This document shows positions 35,869 through 43,800 of a stretch of 64,000 bases of DNA, piece by piece. The DNA lies in NCBI RefSeq assembly GCF_900105195.1, contig NZ_FNRX01000002.1, positions 2,728,001-2,792,000 of the forward strand, given 5' to 3'. This DNA comes from Rhodococcus pyridinivorans. Its GTDB lineage: Bacteria > Actinomycetota > Actinomycetes > Mycobacteriales > Mycobacteriaceae. Under the pieces are notes generated by a model. The model saw only the letters and a program-made list of their open reading frames with translations, was not told the DNA's origin and ran no database searches. The position numbers and the translations under genes were made by a program. How positions within the stretch are numbered: position 1 is the stretch's first letter; every line of letters begins with the position of its first letter.

Positions 35869-35902
35869 CATACCATCGGATAGTCGATTATCCGATGGTA
35901 TG
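35869..35902. promoter_or_regulatory. perfect 14-bp inverted repeat at the fic start
   Basis: CATACCATCGGATA, a 6-base centre (GTCGAT), then TATCCGATGGTATG. The dyad ends eight bases before the fic ATG and so would overlap its ribosome site or promoter. It is AT-richer than its surroundings. Probable operator for the winged helix of Fic itself or for another regulator. Confidence 0.75.
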
Positions 35903-35990
35903 GATCGGGGGTGGGTTCGGATCCGGCCGTTGTGCACGGCCGGAACCGGAGGTTTGGGCCACAGGTGGTTCGGACGTAGGGTGCTGGGCC

Positions 35991-36197
35991 ATGGCATTAC
36001 CGACCTTCGACATCGACACGCCCATGGCCTATCACGTTGCGCAGCACAACATCCTGCAGAGACTCGATGCCGGCGACGACGCCGGGACGGTGCGGGAGGA
36101 ATGGCGGCAGGCCATCGAGCGCATCATCGACAACCATCTCGCCGGCAACGACGCGCTGAGCTTCGTGACCGCTCCCGCGCTCGGCCCGGTCGACTGA
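35991..36197 (+). CDS. small conserved hypothetical protein
   Basis: A 68-residue acidic protein with no recognised family. It appears helical: THPMAYHVAQHNILQRL-like start (actual sequence DTPMAYHVAQHNILQRLDAG) and TVREEWRQAIERIIDNH. The ATG at 35991 has no strong ribosome site, but codon use agrees with a gene and the frame before it is not protein-like. It reads toward the VIT gene and ends before a hairpin. Confidence 0.55.
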   Translation: MALPTFDIDTPMAYHVAQHNILQRLDAGDDAGTVREEWRQAIERIIDNHLAGNDALSFVTAPALGPVD

Positions 36198-36213
36198 CGC
36201 ACCGCTCGGTACA

Positions 36214-36250
36214 CCCCGCCTCGCGGACCGGCACGGCCCGCGGAGCGGGG
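36214..36250. terminator. imperfect hairpin between convergent genes
   Basis: CCCCGC-CTCGCGG pairs with CCGCGG-AGCGGGG with two mismatches across an 11-base loop, between the small gene at 35991 and the VIT gene. Likely a shared terminator. Confidence 0.5.
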
Positions 36251-36269
36251 ACGCCGCGCTTGCGCCCCG

Positions 36270-37013
36270 TTACATGACGGTGTCGAACAACTGGCCGACT
36301 CCGTAGGTCACTACCATCGCGAGCGCACCACCGAACACCACCCGCATCACCGCCCGACCCCGCCGGGCCCGGCCGAGCCACGCACTGATCGATCCCGTCG
36401 CCGCCAGCGCACACAACACCGCCACGAACGTCACCGGGATCCGCACCGTGTCGGGCACCGACACCACCATCAGCAGCGGCACCAGCGCCCCCAGGGTGAA
36501 CGACACGGCCGACGACAACGCCGCCACCCACGGATTCGCCAGTTCGGTCGGATCGATCCCCAACTCCACCTCGGCATGCGCGGCCAGCGGATCCCGCGCC
36601 GTCAACTCCTCCGCCGCGGCACGCGCCGTGACCGCCGACAATCCCTTGCCCTCGAGCAGGGCGGCGAGTTCGTCGAGTTCGGCCTCCGGCATGGCGGCGA
36701 GCTCACGACCTTCCGTGTACAGCGCCGCGCGCTCGGTGTCGCGTTGCGTACTCACCGACACGTACTCGCCCAGCGCCATCGACACCGCCCCCGCGGCCAG
36801 CCCGGCCACACCGGCGGTGAGGATCGCCGCCTCGTTCGTCGTCGCGGCCGCCACACCGACGACCAGTCCCGCGGTCGAGACGATGCCGTCGTTCGCGCCG
36901 AGAACACCCGCCCGCAACCAGTTGAGTCTGCTCGCCAACCCGGCGGTGTGCGGTTCGCGGTCCTCGTGCCGCCTGCGGGAATCGTTCGGTGACGCCGGAT
37001 CCGGACGGGGCAT
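36270..37013 (-). CDS. VIT1/CCC1-family transporter
   Basis: A 247-residue protein of the VIT/CCC1 family (DUF125), which exports or stores Fe2+ or Mn2+. Hallmarks: LRAGVLGANDGIVSTAGLVVGVAAA in helix 1 (in parts), GAVSMALGEYVSVSTQRDTE, and a cytosolic acidic region with ELDELAALLEGKGLSA followed by DPLAAHAEVELGID. Helices 3-5 fill the C-terminus. With the importer genes 7 kb away it suggests the strain handles both iron import and export, but there is no iron box here. Confidence 0.88.
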   Translation of the reverse strand: MPRPDPASPNDSRRRHEDREPHTAGLASRLNWLRAGVLGANDGIVSTAGLVVGVAAATTNEAAILTAGVAGLAAGAVSMALGEYVSVSTQRDTERAALYTEGRELAAMPEAELDELAALLEGKGLSAVTARAAAEELTARDPLAAHAEVELGIDPTELANPWVAALSSAVSFTLGALVPLLMVVSVPDTVRIPVTFVAVLCALAATGSISAWLGRARRGRAVMRVVFGGALAMVVTYGVGQLFDTVM

Positions 37014-37022
37014 GTCGTGAAG

Positions 37023-38057
37023 CTACACCGACGGACGGCGGCGCGGGGGGATCCCCACGGCAGAGTATCGGCGCGCCTCCGCCGCGGCGACCGCCCACTC
37101 CGGATCCCCGGGCAGCGCGCCCATCGGGTCCCGCTGCGCGCACGGCACACTCACATCGGCGGGCAGCACTGCGCGCTGCAGCGCCTGCACGATCCCCAAC
37201 GGCCGATGAGCAGCCGGGGCCAGGCGGCCGATCCACCGACGATCGCGGGCCGTCATGTCGTGCCGCAGGCTCTCCATCAACGCCGCCACGGTTCCCGACG
37301 GCACCTCCGTCAACCACGAGCCGAACCGGCCGATCACCGCGCCCGGCAATCCGGCGACGGTGACCTGGGCGCGCGGCATGCCGGTGACCTGCCCGTAGAG
37401 GCGGAGCAACTCGGGATAATGCAGCGACTGTCCGCAGCCCACATCGAACGAGTCCGTGGGAGTGTCCGCGACGGCCGCCCCGAGCACTGCGGCGACCAGG
37501 TCGACGACCGCGATCGGCTCGACCCGCGAGTCCATCCAGTCGGGTACCACGGTGACGGGTAGGCGCCCCGCGAGTTGGCCGAGCACCTCGAAGCTCGTCG
37601 ACCCGGAGCCGAGCACCATCCCGGCTCGCAGCGTGATCACCGTGCGGCGGGAGCGGGACAGTTCCTGCTCGACCTCCCAGCGCGAGAGCAGATGCTCGGA
37701 CAGCGCGTCCGGCGCACACTCGGGGACGAACCCGGAGACGTAGACGACACGCGTCACCGGAGAGGCATCGACCGCGTGCCGGACGGTGCGGGCCGCTGCC
37801 AGGTCGAGGTCCCGGAAGTGCGCCGAGCGCATCCCGTGCACGAGATAGACCACGACGTCGACATCGTCGAGCGCCGGTGGGAGAGTGTGCGCGGCGGTGA
37901 CGTCCACCTGCGCGGTCTCAAGCTGGTCGTGCCACCAGAAGCGTCGCAAGGCCGTCGGGTTCCGAGCGGCGGCGCGCACGGTGCAGCCGATAGCGAGGAA
38001 GGCGGGGACGACCCGGCTGCCGACGTAGCCGGAGGCACCGATCACGAGAACTCTCAT
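37023..38057 (-). CDS. NAD(P)-binding epimerase-like (extended/atypical SDR) protein
   Basis: A 344-residue protein with an N-terminal Rossmann fold, MRVLVIGASGYVGSRVV, and the NmrA/complex I-NDUFA9-like region (VVVYLVHGM, VVYVSGF). The C-terminal third (RLAPAAHRPLGIVQALQRAVLP) is unlike epimerases and not assigned. The start at 38057 is the family start; the frame opens to 38096 without similarity. It ends nine bases before the VIT start on the same strand, so the two may be one operon. Function unknown; a role in membrane or quinone chemistry is only a guess. Confidence 0.75.
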   Translation of the reverse strand: MRVLVIGASGYVGSRVVPAFLAIGCTVRAAARNPTALRRFWWHDQLETAQVDVTAAHTLPPALDDVDVVVYLVHGMRSAHFRDLDLAAARTVRHAVDASPVTRVVYVSGFVPECAPDALSEHLLSRWEVEQELSRSRRTVITLRAGMVLGSGSTSFEVLGQLAGRLPVTVVPDWMDSRVEPIAVVDLVAAVLGAAVADTPTDSFDVGCGQSLHYPELLRLYGQVTGMPRAQVTVAGLPGAVIGRFGSWLTEVPSGTVAALMESLRHDMTARDRRWIGRLAPAAHRPLGIVQALQRAVLPADVSVPCAQRDPMGALPGDPEWAVAAAEARRYSAVGIPPRRRPSV

Positions 38058-38146
38058 GCGCTGTCCCATCCCTTGTCGCCTTCGGGAGGGATGCACGCGC
38101 GGGACCGTCGCGAAACATCAGGAGTGGTTCCCATCACCGGAAATAG

Positions 38147-38163
38147 TGTTACCGTTGGTCACA
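38147..38163. promoter_or_regulatory. imperfect dyad in the divergent spacer
   Basis: TGTTACC, GTT, GGTCACA: 6 of 7 positions are symmetric. It is 33 bases before the small gene at 38196 and 90 bases before the epimerase-like gene on the other strand. It is a plausible TetR-type operator. Confidence 0.45.
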
Positions 38164-38195
38164 AATACAGTGGCCGGTATCGAAGGAGGCCTCCC

Positions 38196-38429
38196 ATGTC
38201 GATGCTGCGCGGCAGCCCACTCCGACATCGGATCCTGTTCGTCCTCGCCGTCCCCCTCGGCGCCGGACTGCTGTCCGCCCTCGGACATCTCGTCCAGCGC
38301 CGCCACGGCCGGCCCACCTCCGTCTCCGAATCCCTCTTCGCCATCGCCAGCAGCCTGCGCCGCCGCACGCTCTTCACCCGACCCACCGGCGACCACCCCC
38401 CGGCCCCCGAGACGCCCGGACAACCATGA
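38196..38429 (+). CDS. small membrane protein of unknown function
   Basis: A 77-residue protein with one hydrophobic segment (ILFVLAVPLGAGLLSALGHL) flanked by arginine-rich ends, and a proline-rich C-terminus. I recognise no family. The ATG at 38196 has a near-perfect AAGGAGG at 38183-38189, which makes translation very likely. It ends 13 bases before the hydrolase start, and the linking bases contain a repeated ACAACCATGACCAC unit, so either of two ATGs could be used for the hydrolase. Confidence 0.65.
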   Translation: MSMLRGSPLRHRILFVLAVPLGAGLLSALGHLVQRRHGRPTSVSESLFAIASSLRRRTLFTRPTGDHPPAPETPGQP

Positions 38430-38442
38430 CCACAGGACAACC

Positions 38443-39327
38443 ATGACCACCCACACCGTCCCCAACGGGCCTATCCGACTCCACGTCGTCGAAGAAGGCA
38501 ACCCGCACGGCCCGACGCTCGTCCTCGTCCACGGCTGGCCCGACACCCACGCCCTGTGGGACCGCGTCGCACCCCTGCTCGCCGACGACTTCCGCATCCT
38601 GCGCTACGACAACCGCGGCGCCGGCGCCTCCACCGTGCCCCGCGCGGTGGCGCACTACCGGCTCGAGCACCTCGCCGCCGACCTGCACGCCGTCATCGAC
38701 GCCCTCGCCCCGAACGAACCGGTCCACCTACTCGGCCACGACTGGGGCGCGGTGCTGTGCTGGGAAGCGGTATGCGAACCCGACGCCGGCGATCGCATCG
38801 CCTCCTACACCTCGATCTCCGGCCCCAACCTCGACCATCTCGGCCTGTGGATGCGCCGTCGTCTCCGACAGAAACGCCCACTCGGCCCCGCCGAACAGGC
38901 TCTCGCCTCCGCCTACACCCTCGCCTTCCAGATCCCCGCTCTGCCGAATCCGGTGCTGCGCGGCCCGCTCGCCCACCACTGGCCGGCCTTCGTCGGGTTC
39001 TTCGACCGCATCGATCCCACCGCGATCGCACCGGTCGCCCCCACCCTCGCCGATGACATGGTGCACGGACTGTCCCTGTACCGGGCGAACATCCGCGCGC
39101 GTCTCACCCGACCCCGCGAGCGGCGCACCGACGTCCCGGTCCAGCTGATCCAGAACCTGCGCGACCGCGCGGTACGCCCCGTGGGCTACGAGGACACCTC
39201 CCGCTGGGTCACCGACCTGCGCATCCACCCGCTCGACGCCGGGCACTGGTCGCCGCGTTCCCATCCCCGCGACGTCGCCGACGCCACCGCCCGGTTCGTG
39301 CAGCAGATCGAAGCCGCGCGCACCTGA
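38443..39327 (+). CDS. alpha/beta hydrolase, epoxide-hydrolase-like (EphD N-domain type)
   Basis: A 294-residue alpha/beta hydrolase. The oxyanion HGWPDTHALWDRVAPLL block, the RYDNRGAGAS loop and the nucleophile elbow GHDWGAVLC with aspartate as nucleophile fit epoxide hydrolases or haloalkane dehalogenases rather than serine hydrolases; the C-terminal His is in DAGHWSPRSHP. The sequence resembles the N-terminal domain of mycobacterial EphD but without its dehydrogenase domain. Cotranscribed with the small gene upstream. Probable function: hydrolysis of an epoxy-lipid or xenobiotic epoxide. Confidence 0.82.
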   Translation: MTTHTVPNGPIRLHVVEEGNPHGPTLVLVHGWPDTHALWDRVAPLLADDFRILRYDNRGAGASTVPRAVAHYRLEHLAADLHAVIDALAPNEPVHLLGHDWGAVLCWEAVCEPDAGDRIASYTSISGPNLDHLGLWMRRRLRQKRPLGPAEQALASAYTLAFQIPALPNPVLRGPLAHHWPAFVGFFDRIDPTAIAPVAPTLADDMVHGLSLYRANIRARLTRPRERRTDVPVQLIQNLRDRAVRPVGYEDTSRWVTDLRIHPLDAGHWSPRSHPRDVADATARFVQQIEAART

Positions 39328-39337
39328 CCGCATGACC

Positions 39338-39829
39338 TCAGCCGGACGACTCCGCGCGCGGCGCCGCCTCCACCGGCGGATCGTCGTCGTGCACCGGTAG
39401 CCGACGCGGACCCGGACCCTGCTGCCCGAGCACGTCACCGGGATTCGCGAGCGGACACGACGCCAAACTCAGACAACCGCAGCCGATGCAATCGGTGAAA
39501 CTGTCGCGCAACGCGGTGAGATCCTCGATGCGGCGGGTCAGCCGGTCGTGCCACGCCCGCGACAGCCGCGCCCAGTCCTCCGTCGTCGGCACACGACTGT
39601 CCGGCAACGAATCGAACGCCTCCTTGATCTCGTCCAGGGACACCCCCACACCCTGCGCGACCTTGATGAACGCGACCTTGCGCAGCGTGTCGCGACGATA
39701 ACGCCGTTGATTGCCCGAGGTGCGGCGACTGGTGATCAGACCACGCGACTCGTAGTAGTGCAGCGCCGAGACCGCCACCCCGGAACGGTCCGCCAACTGG
39801 CCGGGTGTCAGCCATACAGCAGGGTTCAT
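39338..39829 (-). CDS. soxR: redox-sensitive MerR-family activator SoxR
   Basis: A 163-residue MerR-type regulator: winged helix (LTPGQLADRSGVAVSALHYYESRGL in parts, QRRYRRDTLRKVAFIKVAQ), linking helix and the [2Fe-2S] cluster motif CIGCGCLSLASC near residues 118-129, the SoxR signature. In actinobacteria SoxR responds to redox-cycling compounds and activates small oxidoreductase or transporter genes. It converges with the EphD-like gene across ten bases. No classical SoxR dyad with a 19-base spacer was seen in the spacers nearby. Confidence 0.92.
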   Translation of the reverse strand: MNPAVWLTPGQLADRSGVAVSALHYYESRGLITSRRTSGNQRRYRRDTLRKVAFIKVAQGVGVSLDEIKEAFDSLPDSRVPTTEDWARLSRAWHDRLTRRIEDLTALRDSFTDCIGCGCLSLASCPLANPGDVLGQQGPGPRRLPVHDDDPPVEAAPRAESSG

Positions 39830-39925
39830 CGGCCCCTCCTCGCCGCGCAGACATCGTGATCGAGTTGTGCTGCACAGTACCGGCCACCGGAGGCACCGGG
39901 CACCCGGGTCGCGTGAGCACCAGGG

Positions 39926-40153
39926 TCAGAACGGCGGCGGCCCGAACTCGGCAGCGACCTCCGGCGCATCCATCCGCAACATGTCGTACGCGGTGTGCGC
40001 CAGCGTCCGCACCGACTTCGGGTACGGCCGCTCGAACCGCTCGCAGACCCGCGCGGTCGCCAACGCCGCCTCGAACCGCCACTTACGGGAACCGCTCACG
40101 AACGTCCGGGCCTGGAACAGATAACTCGATGCGGGGATCGTCACGTCGATCAC
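39926..40153 (-). CDS. small conserved hypothetical protein
   Basis: A 75-residue protein beginning VIDVTIPASSYLFQARTFVSG and ending APEVAAEFGPPPF (read in parts), rich in basic and aromatic residues. I recognise no family. GTG at 40153 with GGAGG six bases upstream; a longer ATG start at 40225 lacks such a site. It lies between soxR and the MHS transporter operon, transcribed opposite to the latter. Confidence 0.6.
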   Translation of the reverse strand: MIDVTIPASSYLFQARTFVSGSRKWRFEAALATARVCERFERPYPKSVRTLAHTAYDMLRMDAPEVAAEFGPPPF

Positions 40154-40226
40154 CGTAGAACCTCCGACCGGCACAGCGGGGGATCGGCACTCCGCGCGCC
40201 ACGCCGATCCCACCCGTCCGACCACA

Positions 40227-40247
40227 TTCCTAAGGGAGTGTTAGGAA
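40227..40247. promoter_or_regulatory. inverted repeat in front of the MHS-transporter operon
   Basis: TTCCTAA, a 7-base centre, TTAGGAA: perfect 7-bp arms, 82 bases before the transporter GTG and 74 bases upstream of the small gene on the other strand. Confidence 0.5.
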
Positions 40248-40266
40248 CCGCCACAGACCCTTCCGC

Positions 40267-40291
40267 AACCACTGTGACCCGAACCACTGTG
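40267..40291. promoter_or_regulatory. direct repeat, possible response-regulator site
   Basis: AACCACTGTG occurs at 40267-40276 and 40282-40291, 15 bases apart. OmpR/PhoB-type regulators bind direct repeats, and one is encoded in the operon, 1.4 kb downstream. The repeat is 38 bases before the transporter start. Confidence 0.5.
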
Positions 40292-40328
40292 GGGAGCGCA
40301 CAGATCCACGCAGCGAAAGGAGTCCCGG

Positions 40329-41699
40329 GTGAGCACCACCTCGACGGGCGAACGCCGAGTCATCGGCAACGTGTTGAAAGGCTCGGTCGGCAACCTGATC
40401 GAGTGGTACGACTGGTACGTCTACGCCGCGTTCAGCGTCTACTTCGCGAAGGAATTCTTCCCCGAAGGCGACCCCACCGCCCAACTGCTGTCCACCGCAG
40501 CGATCTTCGCCGTGGGATTCCTCATGCGACCGATCGGCGGCTGGATCATGGGCCGCTACGCCGACCGGCGCGGACGGCGCTCGGCGCTGACCCTGTCGGT
40601 CACCGTCATGGCCGTCGGCTCCCTCATCATCGCCGTCACCCCGGCCTACGCGACCATCGGACTCGCCGCACCCCTTCTTCTCGTCCTCGCCCGCATGATG
40701 CAGGGACTGTCCGTCGGTGGTGAATACGCCACCAGCGCCACCTATCTCGCCGAGGTCGCCTCACCCGGACGCCGCGGGTTCTACTCGAGCTTCCAGTACG
40801 TCACCCTCGTCGCCGGACAGCTCATCGCCCTCGGCGTCCAGATCGTCCTGCAGCTCACCCTCTCCGCCGAGGCCATGCAGGCGTGGGGCTGGCGCATCCC
40901 GTTCGTCATCGGCGCCGTCGCCGCCGTCGCCGTGATGTGGCTGCGCCGCACCATGGACGAATCCGAAGCGTTCACCGAGGAAGTCGCGGCCAAGAGCGCC
41001 ACCGACCGGCCGGAGGGCACGCCCGAGCAGGGCGGCATCCGGATGCTGCTGCAGTACCCCCGCGAATGCCTACTGGTGTGCGCGCTGACCCTCGGCGGTT
41101 GCGTGGCGTTCTACACCTACACCACCTACATGCAGAAATACATGATCAACACCTCCGGCATCTCCAAGGACACCGTCGCCTGGATCAACTTCGCCGCCCT
41201 GCTGGTGTTCATCGTCCTGCAACCCATCGGCGGGGCCCTGTCGGACCGCATCGGCCGCCGCAAACTACTCATCTTCTTCGGGGTCGGCGGCACCGTGCTC
41301 ACCGTCCCGCTGATGACGATCCTCGGCAGCACCACGAACCCGCTGATCGCGTTCGGGTTGATGATGCTCGGCCTGACCGTCGTCACCGGCTACACCTCGG
41401 TCAACGCCATCGTGAAGACCGAACTGTTCCCCACCAAGGTCCGCGCGCTCGGCGTCGGCCTGCCCTACGCGCTGACCCTGGCGATCTTCGGCGGCACCGT
41501 CGAAACCGTCGCACTCGCGCTCAAGCGCGCCGGCCACGAATCGCTATTCTTCTACTACGTGACCGGCTGCATCGCCGTCTCGCTCGTCGTGTACTTCTTC
41601 ATGCGGGAGACCTCCGACGGATCACCCCTGGACCGCACGAGCACCGACCGCACGAGCACCCCCGACGAGCACGCCGACCTGGCCACCTCGCGGCACTGA
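40329..41699 (+). CDS. MHS-family MFS transporter (KgtP/ShiA-like)
   Basis: A 456-residue 12-helix transporter of the metabolite:H+ symporter subfamily. Hallmarks: IEWYDWYVYAAFSVYFAKEFFP, the loop RYADRRGRRSALTLS, GLSVGGEYATSATYLAE and the second loop SDRIGRRK. Likely substrates are dicarboxylates such as 2-oxoglutarate or shikimate-type acids. GTG at 40329 after GAAAGGAG. Followed at 15 bases by a two-component system and a TAXI-type binding lipoprotein, so that sensed compound and transported compound may be the same. The C-terminus has a duplicated DRTST segment. Confidence 0.88.
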   Translation: MSTTSTGERRVIGNVLKGSVGNLIEWYDWYVYAAFSVYFAKEFFPEGDPTAQLLSTAAIFAVGFLMRPIGGWIMGRYADRRGRRSALTLSVTVMAVGSLIIAVTPAYATIGLAAPLLLVLARMMQGLSVGGEYATSATYLAEVASPGRRGFYSSFQYVTLVAGQLIALGVQIVLQLTLSAEAMQAWGWRIPFVIGAVAAVAVMWLRRTMDESEAFTEEVAAKSATDRPEGTPEQGGIRMLLQYPRECLLVCALTLGGCVAFYTYTTYMQKYMINTSGISKDTVAWINFAALLVFIVLQPIGGALSDRIGRRKLLIFFGVGGTVLTVPLMTILGSTTNPLIAFGLMMLGLTVVTGYTSVNAIVKTELFPTKVRALGVGLPYALTLAIFGGTVETVALALKRAGHESLFFYYVTGCIAVSLVVYFFMRETSDGSPLDRTSTDRTSTPDEHADLATSRH

Positions 41700-41714
41700 T
41701 CGAAAGGGACCCAC

Positions 41715-42371
41715 GTGCAGATCGCGGTGGTCGAGGACGACGACGGCGTCGGCGACGCCCTCGTCGAAGCCCTCACCTCCCACGGCCACCGGCCGATCCG
41801 CATGCGGCGCGGCGCCGACCTGCTCCTCGGACACCGCGACCTCGACGTCGTCATCCTCGACCTCGGCCTGCCCGACGCCGACGGCCTGCAGGTGCTCCGG
41901 CAACTGCGGGCCGTCAACGACGTCCCCGTCGTGATCCTCACCGCGCGCGGCGACGAACGCTCGGTGGTACGCGGCCTGCGCGGCGGCGCCGACGACTACC
42001 TCGTCAAACCGGCCCGCCTGGCCGAACTGCTCGCCCGCGTGGACGTCGTCACCCAACGGCGCCGCGCGCTGTCCGAGTCCTCCCGCATCGTCCGCGCCGG
42101 CGACGTCGTCGTCGACCTCGATGCCCGCGAAGTCGAGGTGGGCGGCGAACCGGTCACCCTCACCCCGAAGGAATTCGACCTGCTCGCCGTCCTCGTCGCC
42201 CGCCCCGGCGCCGCGGTCAGCCGCCAACAACTCATGGACGCCGTGTGGGGCGACGCGTATGTGGCGATCTCCCGGTCGCTCGACGTGCACATGACCGGGC
42301 TGCGCGCCAAACTCGCCCGCCCCGGACTCATCTCCACCATCCGCGGCTACGGCTACCGGTGGGGCGGCTGA
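41715..42371 (+). CDS. OmpR-family response regulator
   Basis: A 218-residue regulator. Receiver domain: acidic pocket EDDD, phospho-acceptor in VVILDLGLPDADG, the conserved T of ILTARG and the K in DDYLVKPAR. Winged helix: LTPKEFDLLAVLVARPGAAVSRQQLMDAVWG (in parts) and the last strand GYGYRWGG. Its subtype resembles TctD/TcrX. GTG at 41715, 15 bases after the MHS gene. The histidine kinase starts after one base, and the regulator may bind the direct repeat at 40267. Confidence 0.9.
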   Translation: MQIAVVEDDDGVGDALVEALTSHGHRPIRMRRGADLLLGHRDLDVVILDLGLPDADGLQVLRQLRAVNDVPVVILTARGDERSVVRGLRGGADDYLVKPARLAELLARVDVVTQRRRALSESSRIVRAGDVVVDLDAREVEVGGEPVTLTPKEFDLLAVLVARPGAAVSRQQLMDAVWGDAYVAISRSLDVHMTGLRAKLARPGLISTIRGYGYRWGG

Positions 42372-42372
42372 C

Positions 42373-43800
42373 ATGCACCGGCGGGTCCTGGCGGTGCTGC
42401 TCGTCTTCGCGACCGTCGCCGTCGTCGCCTTCGCCGTCCCGCTCGCCCTCGCCACCAGCGCCGGCCGTACCGCCGTCCTGGGAGCGAACCGGGAAGCCGA
42501 CGCCCACCACTTCGCCACCCTCGCCGTCCAGACGCGCGCCCCCGGCAGCACCGCCCTGCTCGACGAGGAGGTGACCCGCTACCACCGGCTCTACGACGAG
42601 GGCGTGCTCATCGTCGACGCGCGCGGCGCACCCCGCGCGAGCGCGGGCCTGACCCCGACCGACCCCGGTGTGCCGGAGGCGATCACCGCCGGTCTGCGCA
42701 ACCAGAAACAGGGCATCGGCGGTCCGCTGACCCCGTGGTCCCCGCACCGGGTACTGCTCGCCGTGCCGGTGGGTACCGGCGCCCAGGTCGAAGGAGCCGT
42801 CGTCGTCGACGTGTCCACCGACGCCGCCCGCCACGACATCCGCACCTCGTGGCTGCTCATCGTCACCGGCGCGGCAGCGGCCCTCGTGCTCGTCACGATC
42901 CTCGCGACCGCCCTGTCGCGGTGGACAGTCCGTCCGCTCACCGCGCTCACCGCGCGGGTCGCCGCGCTCACCGACAGCGTCCCGGCACTGCATCCACGCT
43001 CCCGCACCGGCGACACCACCGTCTCGGTCCGGTACCACGGCCCACCGGAGGTCCGGGAACTCACGCAGGCCTTCGACACCATGTCCGAAGCCGTCCGCAC
43101 GTCCACCCGCGCCCAGAAGCAACTCATCGCCGACACCGCGCACCAACTCCGGAACCCGCTCGCCGCCCTGCACATCCGACTCGACTCCCTCGAACCGCAC
43201 GTCGCCGCCGCCGGCGCGGAGACCTACCGGCGCACGGCCGTCGAAGTCGACCGGCTCGGCGGCATCCTCGACGGCCTGCTCGCCCTCGCCACCGCCGAAT
43301 CACCCACCGACACAGCGGGAACCGAAGGACACGACGGGTGCGATGTCGGCGCCGTCGTCGCCGACCGCGTCGACGCCTGGTCCGAGGCCCTCGCCGAGGC
43401 CGGCATGACCGTCACCGTGGACGAACCGACCGGGCCGCGCCTGCACGCCTGTTTCTCCGCCGACCATCTCGCCCAGGTGCTCGATGTGCTGCTCAGCAAC
43501 GCGAGCAAGTACGCCCGCGCGGCCACCGGGGTCCGCATCACCACCCGACACCACGACGGGACCATCCGGATCCGCGTCGAGGACGACGGCGCCGGAGTCG
43601 CACCCGATGAGCTCGGCGCCCTCACCTCCCGGTTCTTCCGCGGGTCCGGAGCCGACGGGCCCGGCACCGGCCTCGGGCTGTCCATCGCGGTCGCGCTCGT
43701 CGAGACCGGCGGCGGCACCCTCGACCTCGCCGCCGCCGACCCGCACGGACTGGCCGTCACCCTGACCCTGCCCGCCGACTCCCGCGCGGAGGCATCATGA
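42373..43800 (+). CDS. sensor histidine kinase (TctE-like)
   Basis: A 475-residue kinase. Two membrane helices (about 7-28 and 155-178) bound an extracytoplasmic sensor of about 125 residues, a HAMP domain (RWTVRPLTALTARVAALTDS), the H-box DTAHQLRNPLAALHIRL with the phospho-acceptor histidine, and an HATPase domain with N-box LLSNASKYA, VEDDGAGVAP and the glycine-rich GPGTGLGLSIA. TctE-type kinases sense tricarboxylates. Its stop overlaps the TAXI-protein ATG (ATGA), suggesting that kinase and lipoprotein are made together. Confidence 0.9.
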   Translation: MHRRVLAVLLVFATVAVVAFAVPLALATSAGRTAVLGANREADAHHFATLAVQTRAPGSTALLDEEVTRYHRLYDEGVLIVDARGAPRASAGLTPTDPGVPEAITAGLRNQKQGIGGPLTPWSPHRVLLAVPVGTGAQVEGAVVVDVSTDAARHDIRTSWLLIVTGAAAALVLVTILATALSRWTVRPLTALTARVAALTDSVPALHPRSRTGDTTVSVRYHGPPEVRELTQAFDTMSEAVRTSTRAQKQLIADTAHQLRNPLAALHIRLDSLEPHVAAAGAETYRRTAVEVDRLGGILDGLLALATAESPTDTAGTEGHDGCDVGAVVADRVDAWSEALAEAGMTVTVDEPTGPRLHACFSADHLAQVLDVLLSNASKYARAATGVRITTRHHDGTIRIRVEDDGAGVAPDELGALTSRFFRGSGADGPGTGLGLSIAVALVETGGGTLDLAAADPHGLAVTLTLPADSRAEAS

